A stretch of 64,000 nucleotides of DNA from positions 7,378,001 through 7,442,000 of the forward strand of contig NZ_CP108476.1 in NCBI RefSeq assembly GCF_036226465.1, in the 5' to 3' direction. The stretch comes from Kitasatospora sp. NBC_01250 (lineage in GTDB: Bacteria > Actinomycetota > Actinomycetes > Streptomycetales > Streptomycetaceae). The translations under genes were made by a program, and so were the position numbers. Of the stretch, positions 16,918 through 23,535 are shown piece by piece. Within the stretch, counting starts at the first letter, position 1. Each line of letters begins with the position of its first letter. The notes under the pieces were generated by a model. The model did not search any database, had not been told where the DNA came from, and saw only the letters and a list, made by a program, of their open reading frames with translations.

Positions 16918-18206
16918 CCGGGCAGCGTACCCGCCCGGCCGCGGGCCTGGCGGCCGGGGCGGTGCACCACCACGGCGAGCGCGGCGGCCCCGGCGCCGGC
17001 CGCCGCGACCGTGGTGAGCGCGATCGGCAGGCTCGCCGCGTCGGCCAGGAAGCCGATCACCGGCGGGCCGATCAGCATGCCCGCGTAGCCCAGCGTGGAG
17101 GCGGTGGCCACGCCCTGCGGCCCACCGGTCTCGCCGGCCTTGGCGATGGCGAGCGGGAACAGGTTGGACAGGCCCAGCCCGACCAGCACGAAGCCGCCCA
17201 GCACCGCCGGCACGGAGGGGACCAGCGCGGCGATCAGCATCCCGACGCCGGCGGTCAGCCCGCCCGCGGTCATCAGCCGTGCGGGGCCGAGCCTGATCGC
17301 CAGCCAGGTGCCGGCCAGCCGCCCGGCGGTCATCGCGAAGGCGTAGGCGGCGTACCCGAAGGCGGCCAGCGCGGCGCTTGCATGCACGTCGTCGGTCAGG
17401 TGCAGGGTGGCCCAGTCGGCCAGCGAGCCCTCGCCGTAGGAGCTGCACAGCGCGGTGCAGCCGACCAGCAGCACCAGGAGCCGGGCCTGCGGCAGCAGCC
17501 GCCCGCTCGGCGCGGCCCCGGCCCGGCGCTCGGCCCGGCGCTCGGCCCGATGCGGGGCGCTCGGCGCCGCGCGCAGCAGCACCGCGCCCGCGCCGGCGGT
17601 GACCAGCGCCCCGAGCACCCCGCTGCAGGCCAGTGCCCAGCTCGCCGTCAGCTGCCCGGCCAGCAGCCCGCCGATGGCCGCGCCGAGCAGGCCGCCCAGG
17701 CTGTAGCCGGCGTGGAAACTGGGCATGACGGGGCGTCGCAGCTCGCTCACCAGCTCGACGGCGGCGCTGTTCATCGCGACGTTGGCCGCGCCGTAACCCG
17801 CGCCGAAGAGCAGCAGCGCCGCGCCCAGGGTGAGCACGGAGTGCGCGTGCGACGGCAGCAGCACCGCGCCGCTCAGCACCGTGAGCGCGACCACGGTGAC
17901 CGGGCGGCTGCCGAAGCGCAGGCAGAGCCGGCCGATCACCGGCATGGTGGCCACCGCCCCGGCCGACAGGCAGAGCAGCGCGAGGCCGAGGGCGGTGTGC
18001 GAGGCGTGCACCTGGGCGCGGATGTCGGGGATCCGGACCACCCAGGCGGCGAAGAGGAAGCCGTCGATGGCGAAGATCGCGGTGAGTGCCAGCCGGGCGG
18101 AGGACCAGCCGCGACCGGTCGGCCGGTCGAGGGGGGAGGCGGCAGGGGAGGCGGTGGAGCGGGGTGAGGAGGTGGTGGGGCGACTTATTTTGTTTAGGAG
18201 CGGCAC
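16914..18206 (-). CDS. MFS transporter
   Basis: 430 residues from the GTG at 18206, with 11 to 12 hydrophobic segments (FAIDGFLFAAWVVRIPDI as first helix, GRLCLRFGSRPVTVVAL as motif A region). An upstream TTG at 18242 would add 12 residues, but that TTG lies within a -35 box (TTGTCG), with TATTCT 6 bases before GTG 18206, so the GTG start of a leaderless message is preferred. Ends 4 bases into hutD. The divergent ROK regulator suggests a sugar or sugar-derived substrate (inference). Confidence 0.85.
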   Translation of the reverse strand: MPLLNKISRPTTSSPRSTASPAASPLDRPTGRGWSSARLALTAIFAIDGFLFAAWVVRIPDIRAQVHASHTALGLALLCLSAGAVATMPVIGRLCLRFGSRPVTVVALTVLSGAVLLPSHAHSVLTLGAALLLFGAGYGAANVAMNSAAVELVSELRRPVMPSFHAGYSLGGLLGAAIGGLLAGQLTASWALACSGVLGALVTAGAGAVLLRAAPSAPHRAERRAERRAGAAPSGRLLPQARLLVLLVGCTALCSSYGEGSLADWATLHLTDDVHASAALAAFGYAAYAFAMTAGRLAGTWLAIRLGPARLMTAGGLTAGVGMLIAALVPSVPAVLGGFVLVGLGLSNLFPLAIAKAGETGGPQGVATASTLGYAGMLIGPPVIGFLADAASLPIALTTVAAAGAGAAALAVVVHRPGRQARGRAGTLPG

Positions 18207-18242
18207 AAAGTCAGAATAGAGGAGTGCAGCACACTCCGACAA
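18190..18242. promoter_or_regulatory. Overlapping divergent leaderless promoters (MFS / ROK)
   Basis: On the minus strand TTGTCG (18242-18237), an 18-base spacer and TATTCT (18218-18213) lead to GTG 18206 after 6 bases. On the plus strand TTGTTT (18190-18195), a 16-base spacer and CAGAAT (18212-18217) lead to GTG 18224 after 6 bases. The two -10 boxes share the same bases, so only one direction can be open at a time. The stretch is AT-rich and is the likely operator of the ROK protein. Confidence 0.5.
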
Positions 18243-19477
18243 GACTCGGCGAACCCGCCCACCGCCGCGCCCCCGACCGGGGCCGCAGCCTGCTCGGCCC
18301 GGCCCTGGAGCTCATCCACACCGGTCGCGCGCCCACCCGCTCCGCACTGACCAGCGCCCTCGGCGTCACCCGGGCCACGGCCGGCGCCGTCGCCGGCGAG
18401 CTGGCCGCGCTCGGCCTGGTGACCGTCGACCAGCACCCGATCGGCAGCAGCCGCGGGCGGCCCTCGCACCGGCTCGGCCCGGCCGCCGACGGACCGGTGG
18501 TGCTCGCCGCCCAACTGCACGCCGACCGCCTGTCGGTGGCGCTGGTCGGACTCGGCGGCGCGCTGGGCGAGCGGGCGCACCACCCGGTGCCCGACCGCAC
18601 CGATCCGGCCACACTGCTGACCGCCATCGCCACCGCCGGCGCCGCGCTGGTCCGTGCCGACCGCCGCCGCTGCCTGGGCGCCGCGCTCGCGCTGCCCAAC
18701 CCGGTGCGCGAGCCGCGGGGGACCGCGCCGGCCGCGCTGATCTTCGGCTGGCCCGGCGACACCCCGGCGGCGGAGCTGTTCGCCGACGCGATCGCCGCCC
18801 AGGACCTGGGCCCCTCGGCCCGCCGCCCGTTGCCCACCGCGGTCGGCAACGACGCCAACCTCGTCGCCCTTGCCGAGCACCGCCACGGCGCCGGTCGCGA
18901 CGCCCGGCACCTGCTGCTGGTCACCTCCGGCCACCTGGGTGTCGGCGGCGCGCTGGTGGTGGACGGCCGGCTGCACACCGGTAGCGCCGGGCTCGCCCTG
19001 GAGGTCGGCCATCTGACGGTGGATCCGCAGGGCCGCCCGTGCCCCTGCGGCAACCGCGGCTGCCTCAATGTGGAGGCCGACCCCCAGGCGCTGCTCGCCG
19101 CCGCCGGCCGCACCCCGGACCCGGCCCGCCCGCTGCTCGACCAGGCCCAGGAGCTCGCGCGGGCCGCCGCGCACGACCCCCTCGCCCGCGCGGCCGTGGA
19201 CAAGGTGGTGGACCGGCTCGCCCTGGGGCTGGCGGGCCTGGCCAACATCCTCAACCCCGACCGGATCGTGCTCGGCGGCCTGCACGGCGACCTGCTCGCC
19301 GCCGCGCCCGAGCGGCTCCCGGCGGCGGTCACCCGGCACAGCCTGTGGGGGCGGTGCGACCAGGTCCCGATCGTCGCCTCGGCCTTGCGGGGGGCGGGGC
19401 TGGTGGGCGCCGGGGAGCTGGCCTGGGGGCCGTACCTGGCGGACCCCCAGCTGGTGGCCGACGCGTCCTATGGATAA
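18224..19477 (+). CDS. ROK family transcriptional regulator
   Basis: 417 residues. The N-terminal winged helix (about 20-75, ALELIHTGRAPTRSALTSALGVTRATAGAV) is followed by the ROK sugar-kinase-like domain with VGNDANLVALAEH and the zinc motif CPCGNRGCLNVE. The zinc cysteines are complete, while the usual Glu after GCL is Asn. It is divergent from the MFS gene with overlapping promoters and likely represses both until a sugar ligand binds. A ricin-lectin gene follows downstream. Confidence 0.88.
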   Translation: MQHTPTRLGEPAHRRAPDRGRSLLGPALELIHTGRAPTRSALTSALGVTRATAGAVAGELAALGLVTVDQHPIGSSRGRPSHRLGPAADGPVVLAAQLHADRLSVALVGLGGALGERAHHPVPDRTDPATLLTAIATAGAALVRADRRRCLGAALALPNPVREPRGTAPAALIFGWPGDTPAAELFADAIAAQDLGPSARRPLPTAVGNDANLVALAEHRHGAGRDARHLLLVTSGHLGVGGALVVDGRLHTGSAGLALEVGHLTVDPQGRPCPCGNRGCLNVEADPQALLAAAGRTPDPARPLLDQAQELARAAAHDPLARAAVDKVVDRLALGLAGLANILNPDRIVLGGLHGDLLAAAPERLPAAVTRHSLWGRCDQVPIVASALRGAGLVGAGELAWGPYLADPQLVADASYG

Positions 19478-19501
19478 GTCATTCTGACTGAATCTCAGAA
19501 A

Positions 19502-19557
19502 AGAGTGACGGTGGCTTGATTGTGTGCACACCGTCCCCTTCTTCTTACTGTCACTCT
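19502..19557. promoter_or_regulatory. AT-richer leader with 8-bp inverted repeat before the lectin gene
   Basis: AGAGTGAC (19502-19509) and its complement GTCACTCT (19550-19557) enclose a second possible stem GACGGT/ACCGTC (19507-19512 with 19530-19535). The two stems share bases and exclude each other. The whole stretch 19478-19643 is clearly poorer in GC than its surroundings. Confidence 0.35.
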
Positions 19558-19643
19558 ATTTTCGAACCCCTTGCTCGAAGCTCTTCGCATTCCCTGTAAT
19601 GGCGTACACGGAGCAAGACCTGCGACGAATCCGAGGACAGTAC

Positions 19644-20288
19644 ATGCGTATCAACCGGTTCATGCTCGCGCTCACCGTCGGGACGAGCATCCTCGCGCTC
19701 GGTGCCACTGCCCACGCCGCCGTCCCGCACGCCTCCAGCGTCCCGGCGGTGCGCGACGCCGCCGGGCCGGCCTCCGGCAAGCACGTCGTCGAGCTCGGCT
19801 CGCAGACGCAAGCGCTCCCGGCGGTCGGCGACGCCCGGCCGGACGACGCCATGACGCCCGACGTCACCTACCACACCACCGCGTTCACCAACAACGACGG
19901 TGGCGAGTGTCTGGATGGTGACACCAACACCATCGGCAACAACGGTGCGAAGGTCCAGCTCTGGGGCTGCAACGGCTGGAGCAACCAGAACTGGTACTGG
20001 ACCCCCGCGCCGGGCCAGCCCACCGGCTACTACACCATCCAGAACGGCGACCAATGGCAGTGTCTGGATGGTGACACCAACACCATCGGCAACAACGGCG
20101 CCAAGGTCCAGCTCTGGGGCTGCAACGGCTGGAGCAACCAGACCTGGATCTGGAACGGCAGCACGCTGAGGAACGCGGACAAGGGCCAGTGCCTGGACGG
20201 CGACACCAACACCATTCCCGCCAATGGTGCCAAGGTCCAGCTGTGGTCCTGCAACGGCTGGACCAACCAGAGCTGGACCTGGCACTGA
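19644..20288 (+). CDS. Secreted ricin B-type lectin-repeat protein
   Basis: 214 residues. A Sec signal peptide (RINRFMLALTVGTSILALGATAHA, cut near AHA-A) is followed by a linker and, from about residue 85, three ricin-type units, each with QCLDGDTNT..., VQLWGCNGW and a final NQxWxW. This is a carbohydrate-binding module without a catalytic domain. The ATG at 19644 is preferred since GAGGA lies about 7 bases before and the signal peptide begins there. Units 1 and 2 are almost identical at DNA level (81 of 83 bases, 19906-19988 and 20059-20141), and unit 3 (20188-20270) is more divergent. Confidence 0.88.
   Translation: MRINRFMLALTVGTSILALGATAHAAVPHASSVPAVRDAAGPASGKHVVELGSQTQALPAVGDARPDDAMTPDVTYHTTAFTNNDGGECLDGDTNTIGNNGAKVQLWGCNGWSNQNWYWTPAPGQPTGYYTIQNGDQWQCLDGDTNTIGNNGAKVQLWGCNGWSNQTWIWNGSTLRNADKGQCLDGDTNTIPANGAKVQLWSCNGWTNQSWTWH
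19906..20270 (+). repeat. Three intragenic ricin-unit repeats
   Basis: The copies lie at 19906-19988, 20059-20141 and 20188-20270. The first two differ at only two bases over 83, both synonymous, which suggests recent duplication or gene conversion. Confidence 0.75.
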
Positions 20289-20327
20289 GCGCTCGAACCA
20301 CTGAGCTCGAACCCCTGAGCACCTGAA

Positions 20328-20366
20328 CCCTGAGCACCTGAAGAGCTGAGCACCTGAAGAGCTGAG
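20328..20366. repeat. Short tandem repeats after the lectin gene
   Basis: CTGAGCACCTGAAGAG occurs twice in tandem from about 20330, within a series of related CTGAGC-ACCTGAA words that begins just after the stop codon. Confidence 0.5.
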
Positions 20367-20380
20367 CCCTCCCGCCGCCG

Positions 20381-20414
20381 CGGCCGCCGTTCCTCGTCCG
20401 AGGACCGGCGGCCG
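20381..20414 (+). terminator. Strong hairpin terminator of the lectin gene
   Basis: CGGCCGCCG pairs with CGGCGGCCG, then a single T/C mismatch, then TCCTCG pairs with CGAGGA around a 2-base loop. Confidence 0.75.
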
Positions 20415-20430
20415 TGCCGCATCCCCATCG

Positions 20431-20467
20431 CCGTGGAGTAGTCGCCGCGCCGCCGGCTACTCCACGG
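20431..20467. terminator. Second hairpin with 11-bp perfect arms
   Basis: CCGTGGAGTAG (20431-20441) and CTACTCCACGG (20457-20467) enclose a 15-base loop. It lies between the lectin terminator and the SHOCT gene, and could be a back-up terminator or a regulatory dyad. Confidence 0.55.
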
Positions 20468-20577
20468 GCGGTAGGCAGGGTGCCGCCGCCGGCAGGACGC
20501 GCCGGGGACCGGTGCGCGGGAGGCTCACAGGGACGGACCCGGTGACGCCCGGGTCGCACCCGAGGAGATGGATCCTG

Positions 20578-20904
20578 ATGCACACCTTCGCGACCGGCCT
20601 GCTGGCCGGTGACCACTGGCACGGGGGCCCGTGGTTCGTGATCTTCCCACTGCTCTGGCTGGCCTTCCTGGTGCTGGTCTTCGTGACGCTGCGTCGCACC
20701 CTCTGGCGGCGCGGCTGCTACGGCGGCCCGGTCGGCTCCTTCGGCCCCGCCGGTCGTTTCGGCGCCGCGGGCCCCCTGCAGTCGCCGCTGGCCGTGCTCG
20801 GTGAGCGCTATGCGCGCGGCGAGATCGACGAGGACGAATACCGCGCCCGGCGTGCGGTGTTGATCGAACGCGGGCCGGGCGACACCGGGTCCGACCACAC
20901 CTGA
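20578..20904 (+). CDS. Small SHOCT-domain membrane protein
   Basis: 108 residues. One hydrophobic segment (about 18-38, FVIFPLLWLAFLVLVFVTL) is followed by a Gly-rich linker and a C-terminal SHOCT motif (LGERYARGEIDEDEYRARRAVL). Such proteins are common membrane-anchored small proteins of unknown role. The ATG at 20578 has GGAG 10 bases upstream. Confidence 0.75.
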   Translation: MHTFATGLLAGDHWHGGPWFVIFPLLWLAFLVLVFVTLRRTLWRRGCYGGPVGSFGPAGRFGAAGPLQSPLAVLGERYARGEIDEDEYRARRAVLIERGPGDTGSDHT

Positions 20905-20960
20905 GACGTCCGCCAGCCGGGCCCCCGGACCACTCCGGGGGCCCGATAAGCGGAACCTGG

Positions 20961-20991
20961 ACCTCTCAAAATGATTACTTTCCGTTACAAT
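20961..20991 (+). promoter_or_regulatory. Leaderless promoter and AT-rich operator-like stretch of the cysK2-like gene
   Basis: TACAAT (20986-20991), a near-consensus -10 box, ends 6 bases before ATG 20998. Upstream, the stretch CAAAATGATTACTTT is remarkably AT-rich for this genome, and its left half resembles Fur/Zur-family boxes. That regulator assignment is only a guess. Confidence 0.5.
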
Positions 20992-20997
20992 CGATGC

Positions 20998-22122
20998 ATG
21001 GCAGTGACACTCACCAGCACCGTGGACGTGGACCGCTCCGACGCCGACTACCGCGGCTGGCTCAAGGAGGCGGTCCGTCGGGTGCAGGCCGACGCCAACC
21101 GCTCGGCCGACACCCACCTGCTGCGCTTCCCGCTGCCGCCGCAGTGGGGCATCGACCTCTACCTCAAGGACGAGTCGACCCACCCCACCGGCAGCCTCAA
21201 GCACCGGCTGGCCCGCTCGCTCTTCCTCTACGGGCTGTGCAACGGCTGGATCCGGCCCGGCAAGCCGGTGATCGAGGCCTCCAGCGGCTCCACCGCGGTC
21301 TCGGAGGCCTACTTCGCCAAGCTGATCGGCGTGCCGTTCATCGCGGTGATGGCCAAGACCACCAGCCAGGCCAAGATCGACCTGATCCAGCTGCACGGCG
21401 GCAGCTGCCACCTGGTGGACGACCCGAGCGAGGTCTACGAGGTCTCCGCCCGGCTCGCGGCCGAGACCGGCGGCCACTACATGGACCAGTTCACCTACGC
21501 CGAGCGGGCCACCGACTGGCGCGGCAACAACAACATCGCCGAGTCGGTCTTCGCCCAGCTGCGCCTGGAGCCGCACCCCGAACCGGCCTGGATCGTGGCC
21601 ACCGCCGGTACCGGCGGCACCTCGGCCACCATCGCCCGGTACGTGCGCTACCAGCAGTACGACACCCGGATCTGCGTCGCCGACCCGGAGAACTCCTGCT
21701 TCTTCGACGGCTGGCTCGACCACGACGCCGGGGCCACCTGCGAGAGCGGCTCGCGGATCGAGGGGATCGGCCGCCAGCGGATGGAGCCCAGCTTCGTGCC
21801 CGGCGCGATCGACCGGATGATGAAGGTCCCCGACGCCGCGTCGATCGCGGGGATCCGGGTGCTGGAGCGGGTGCTCGGCAAGCGGGCGGGCGCCTCCAGC
21901 GGGACCGGGCTGTGGAGCGCGCTGCGGATCGTGGCCGAGATGCGCGAGCGCGGCGAGCGCGGCAGCGTGGTCACGCTCATCTGCGACCCGGGCGACCGCT
22001 ACCTGGACAAGTACTACGCGGACTCCTGGCTGGCCGCGCAGGGGCTGGACATCGCCCCCTACCAGCGCGCGCTGGAGGCGTTCCTGGCGGGAAACCCCTG
22101 GTCGGAGCAGAGCGCGGTGTGA
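20998..22122 (+). CDS. PLP-dependent cysteine synthase family protein, CysK2-like
   Basis: 374 residues. Fold type II PLP enzyme with Lys in HPTGSLKHRLARSLFLYG, the phosphate-binding EASSGSTAVSEAYFA, the GTGGTSATIARY glycine loop, and ERATDWRGNNNIAES. These segments closely resemble Mycobacterium tuberculosis CysK2 (Rv0848), an S-sulfocysteine synthase using O-phosphoserine and thiosulfate, rather than ordinary CysK. The reaction here is inferred from that likeness. The ATG 20998 is chosen because the -10 box sits 6 bases before it; an upstream in-frame ATG at 20971 would overlap the promoter. A GNAT gene follows after 12 bases. Confidence 0.8.
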   Translation: MAVTLTSTVDVDRSDADYRGWLKEAVRRVQADANRSADTHLLRFPLPPQWGIDLYLKDESTHPTGSLKHRLARSLFLYGLCNGWIRPGKPVIEASSGSTAVSEAYFAKLIGVPFIAVMAKTTSQAKIDLIQLHGGSCHLVDDPSEVYEVSARLAAETGGHYMDQFTYAERATDWRGNNNIAESVFAQLRLEPHPEPAWIVATAGTGGTSATIARYVRYQQYDTRICVADPENSCFFDGWLDHDAGATCESGSRIEGIGRQRMEPSFVPGAIDRMMKVPDAASIAGIRVLERVLGKRAGASSGTGLWSALRIVAEMRERGERGSVVTLICDPGDRYLDKYYADSWLAAQGLDIAPYQRALEAFLAGNPWSEQSAV

Positions 22123-22134
22123 TATTCACCGGAC

Positions 22135-22626
22135 ATGAATGATCTGCTGACCGACCGTCTGATCCTGCACCCCTTCACCGTCGCCGAGGCCGAGCGGGTG
22201 GCAGCGGGCCAGGCGGAGCCCGGCGACAACTGGGCCGCCGACTACCCGAGCGCGGGCGAGCGGGTGGGCGCCGGCATGTTCGCCAAGCGGGCCGCGAACC
22301 ACGGCGCCCGCCAGCCGTTCGGCGGCTGGGAGATCCGTCGGCGCTCGGACGGCGCGGCGATCGGCGGCATCGGTTTCCACGGGGCGCCCGACGAGCACGG
22401 CACCGCCACCATCGGCTACGGCCTGTCCGAGTCGGTGCGCGGCCAGGGCTACGCGAGCGAGGCGCTGCGCGGCATCCTGGCGGCCGCGCCCGGCTGGGGC
22501 GTCAAGCGCCTGATCGGCGACACCGACCTCGGCAACACCCCGTCCCAGCGGGTGATGGAGGCCTGCGGCCTGACCTTCACCCACCAGGACGAGGAGCTGA
22601 AGTACTACGGGATCGACCTGGCCTGA
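22135..22626 (+). CDS. GNAT family N-acetyltransferase (RimJ/RimL type)
   Basis: 163 residues. The start LLTDRLILHPF and the acetyl-CoA motif YGLSESVRGQGYASEALRGIL are typical of the acetyltransf_3/RimJ-RimL group, and LGNTPSQRVMEACGL is the usual C-terminal motif. It follows the CysK2-like gene at 12 bases, and its 3' end overlaps the convergent DeoR gene by 22 bases. The substrate is unknown. Confidence 0.88.
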   Translation: MNDLLTDRLILHPFTVAEAERVAAGQAEPGDNWAADYPSAGERVGAGMFAKRAANHGARQPFGGWEIRRRSDGAAIGGIGFHGAPDEHGTATIGYGLSESVRGQGYASEALRGILAAAPGWGVKRLIGDTDLGNTPSQRVMEACGLTFTHQDEELKYYGIDLA

Positions 22627-23450
22627 CCAGCCCGGTCGGGACGGTCGCCGGCCGGGGCCAGGAGCAGCTCGCGCACGTGCTCCCGCGCCGCCTCGGCCGC
22701 CTCGGCGGGCAGCGCCGCGTCGGTCACCCAGGTGTCCACCTCGGCCAGTTCGGCGAAGGTCGACAGGCCGACCACGCCCCACTTGGTGTGGTCGGCCACC
22801 GCCACCACCCGGCGGGCCGAGGCCACGAAGTTCCGGTTGGTCTCCGCCTCGGCCAGGTTCGGGGTGGACAGGCCCGCCTCCGGGGAGAGGCCGTGGGTGC
22901 CGAGGAAGAGCAGGTCGAAGTGGAGCGAGCGGATCGCCCGGTCGGCCACCGGGCCGACCAGCGAGTCCGAGGGGGTGCGCACCCCGCCGGTCAGCACCAC
23001 GGTGGTGCCCACCGCCTCGCCCTGCCGCTGGGCCCGCTCGAACACGTCGGCCACCCGCACCGAGTTGGTCACCACCGTCAACTGCCCGACCGACGTGAGG
23101 TGCTGGGCGAGCGCGAAGGTGGTGGTGCCGCCGGAGAGCGCGATCGCGCTGCCGGGCGCCACCAGGCAGGACGCCGCCCGGGCGATCTCCTCCTTGGCGG
23201 ACAGCTCCAGCGCCGACTTCGCCTCGAAGCCCGGCTCGTGGGTGCGGGCCTCCTCGACCGGCACCGCGCCGCCGTGCACCTTCTCGATCGTGCCGAGCTT
23301 GGCGAGCGCGTCCAGGTCACGGCGGATCGTCATGTCGGAGACGTTCAGCCGCCGGGTCAGCTCGTTGACCCGCACACCGCCGCGCCGCCGGACCTCGTCG
23401 AGGATCAGCGCCCGGCGCTGCTCGGCGAGCAGGTTGCTGTTGTCGGCCAC
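22605..23450 (-). CDS. DeoR/GlpR family transcriptional regulator
   Basis: 281 residues. N-terminal DeoR helix-turn-helix (EQRRALILDEVRRRGGVRVNELTRRLNVSDMTIRRDLDAL) followed by the DeoR C-terminal sensor domain with SGGTTTFALAQHL (phosphosugar-binding loop) and TNSVRVAD, GGVRTPSDSLVGPVA and DLLFLGTHGLSPEAG. It senses a phosphorylated sugar in known relatives. No sugar operon is next to it, so the target is probably elsewhere. The GTG start has only a weak ribosome site (GAGG, 12 bases upstream). Confidence 0.9.
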   Translation of the reverse strand: MADNSNLLAEQRRALILDEVRRRGGVRVNELTRRLNVSDMTIRRDLDALAKLGTIEKVHGGAVPVEEARTHEPGFEAKSALELSAKEEIARAASCLVAPGSAIALSGGTTTFALAQHLTSVGQLTVVTNSVRVADVFERAQRQGEAVGTTVVLTGGVRTPSDSLVGPVADRAIRSLHFDLLFLGTHGLSPEAGLSTPNLAEAETNRNFVASARRVVAVADHTKWGVVGLSTFAELAEVDTWVTDAALPAEAAEAAREHVRELLLAPAGDRPDRAGQARSIP

Positions 23451-23535
23451 GTGCGCTGTCCCGCCTCTCGGTGCTCCTTCAATGGGATTATCCTGCCACG
23501 TCAGCCCGGCCGGACGGGGAGCAGCGGCCCGGGGG

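Noticed and set aside
18207..18242. TTG start of the MFS protein 12 codons upstream of GTG 18206
   Set aside because: The TTG is part of a -35 box and the extra residues are not hydrophobic or conserved in type; the GTG fits the leaderless promoter.
19478..20577. Mobile element around the lectin gene because of lower GC and repeats
   Set aside because: No transposase, integrase, terminal inverted repeats or target duplications could be seen.
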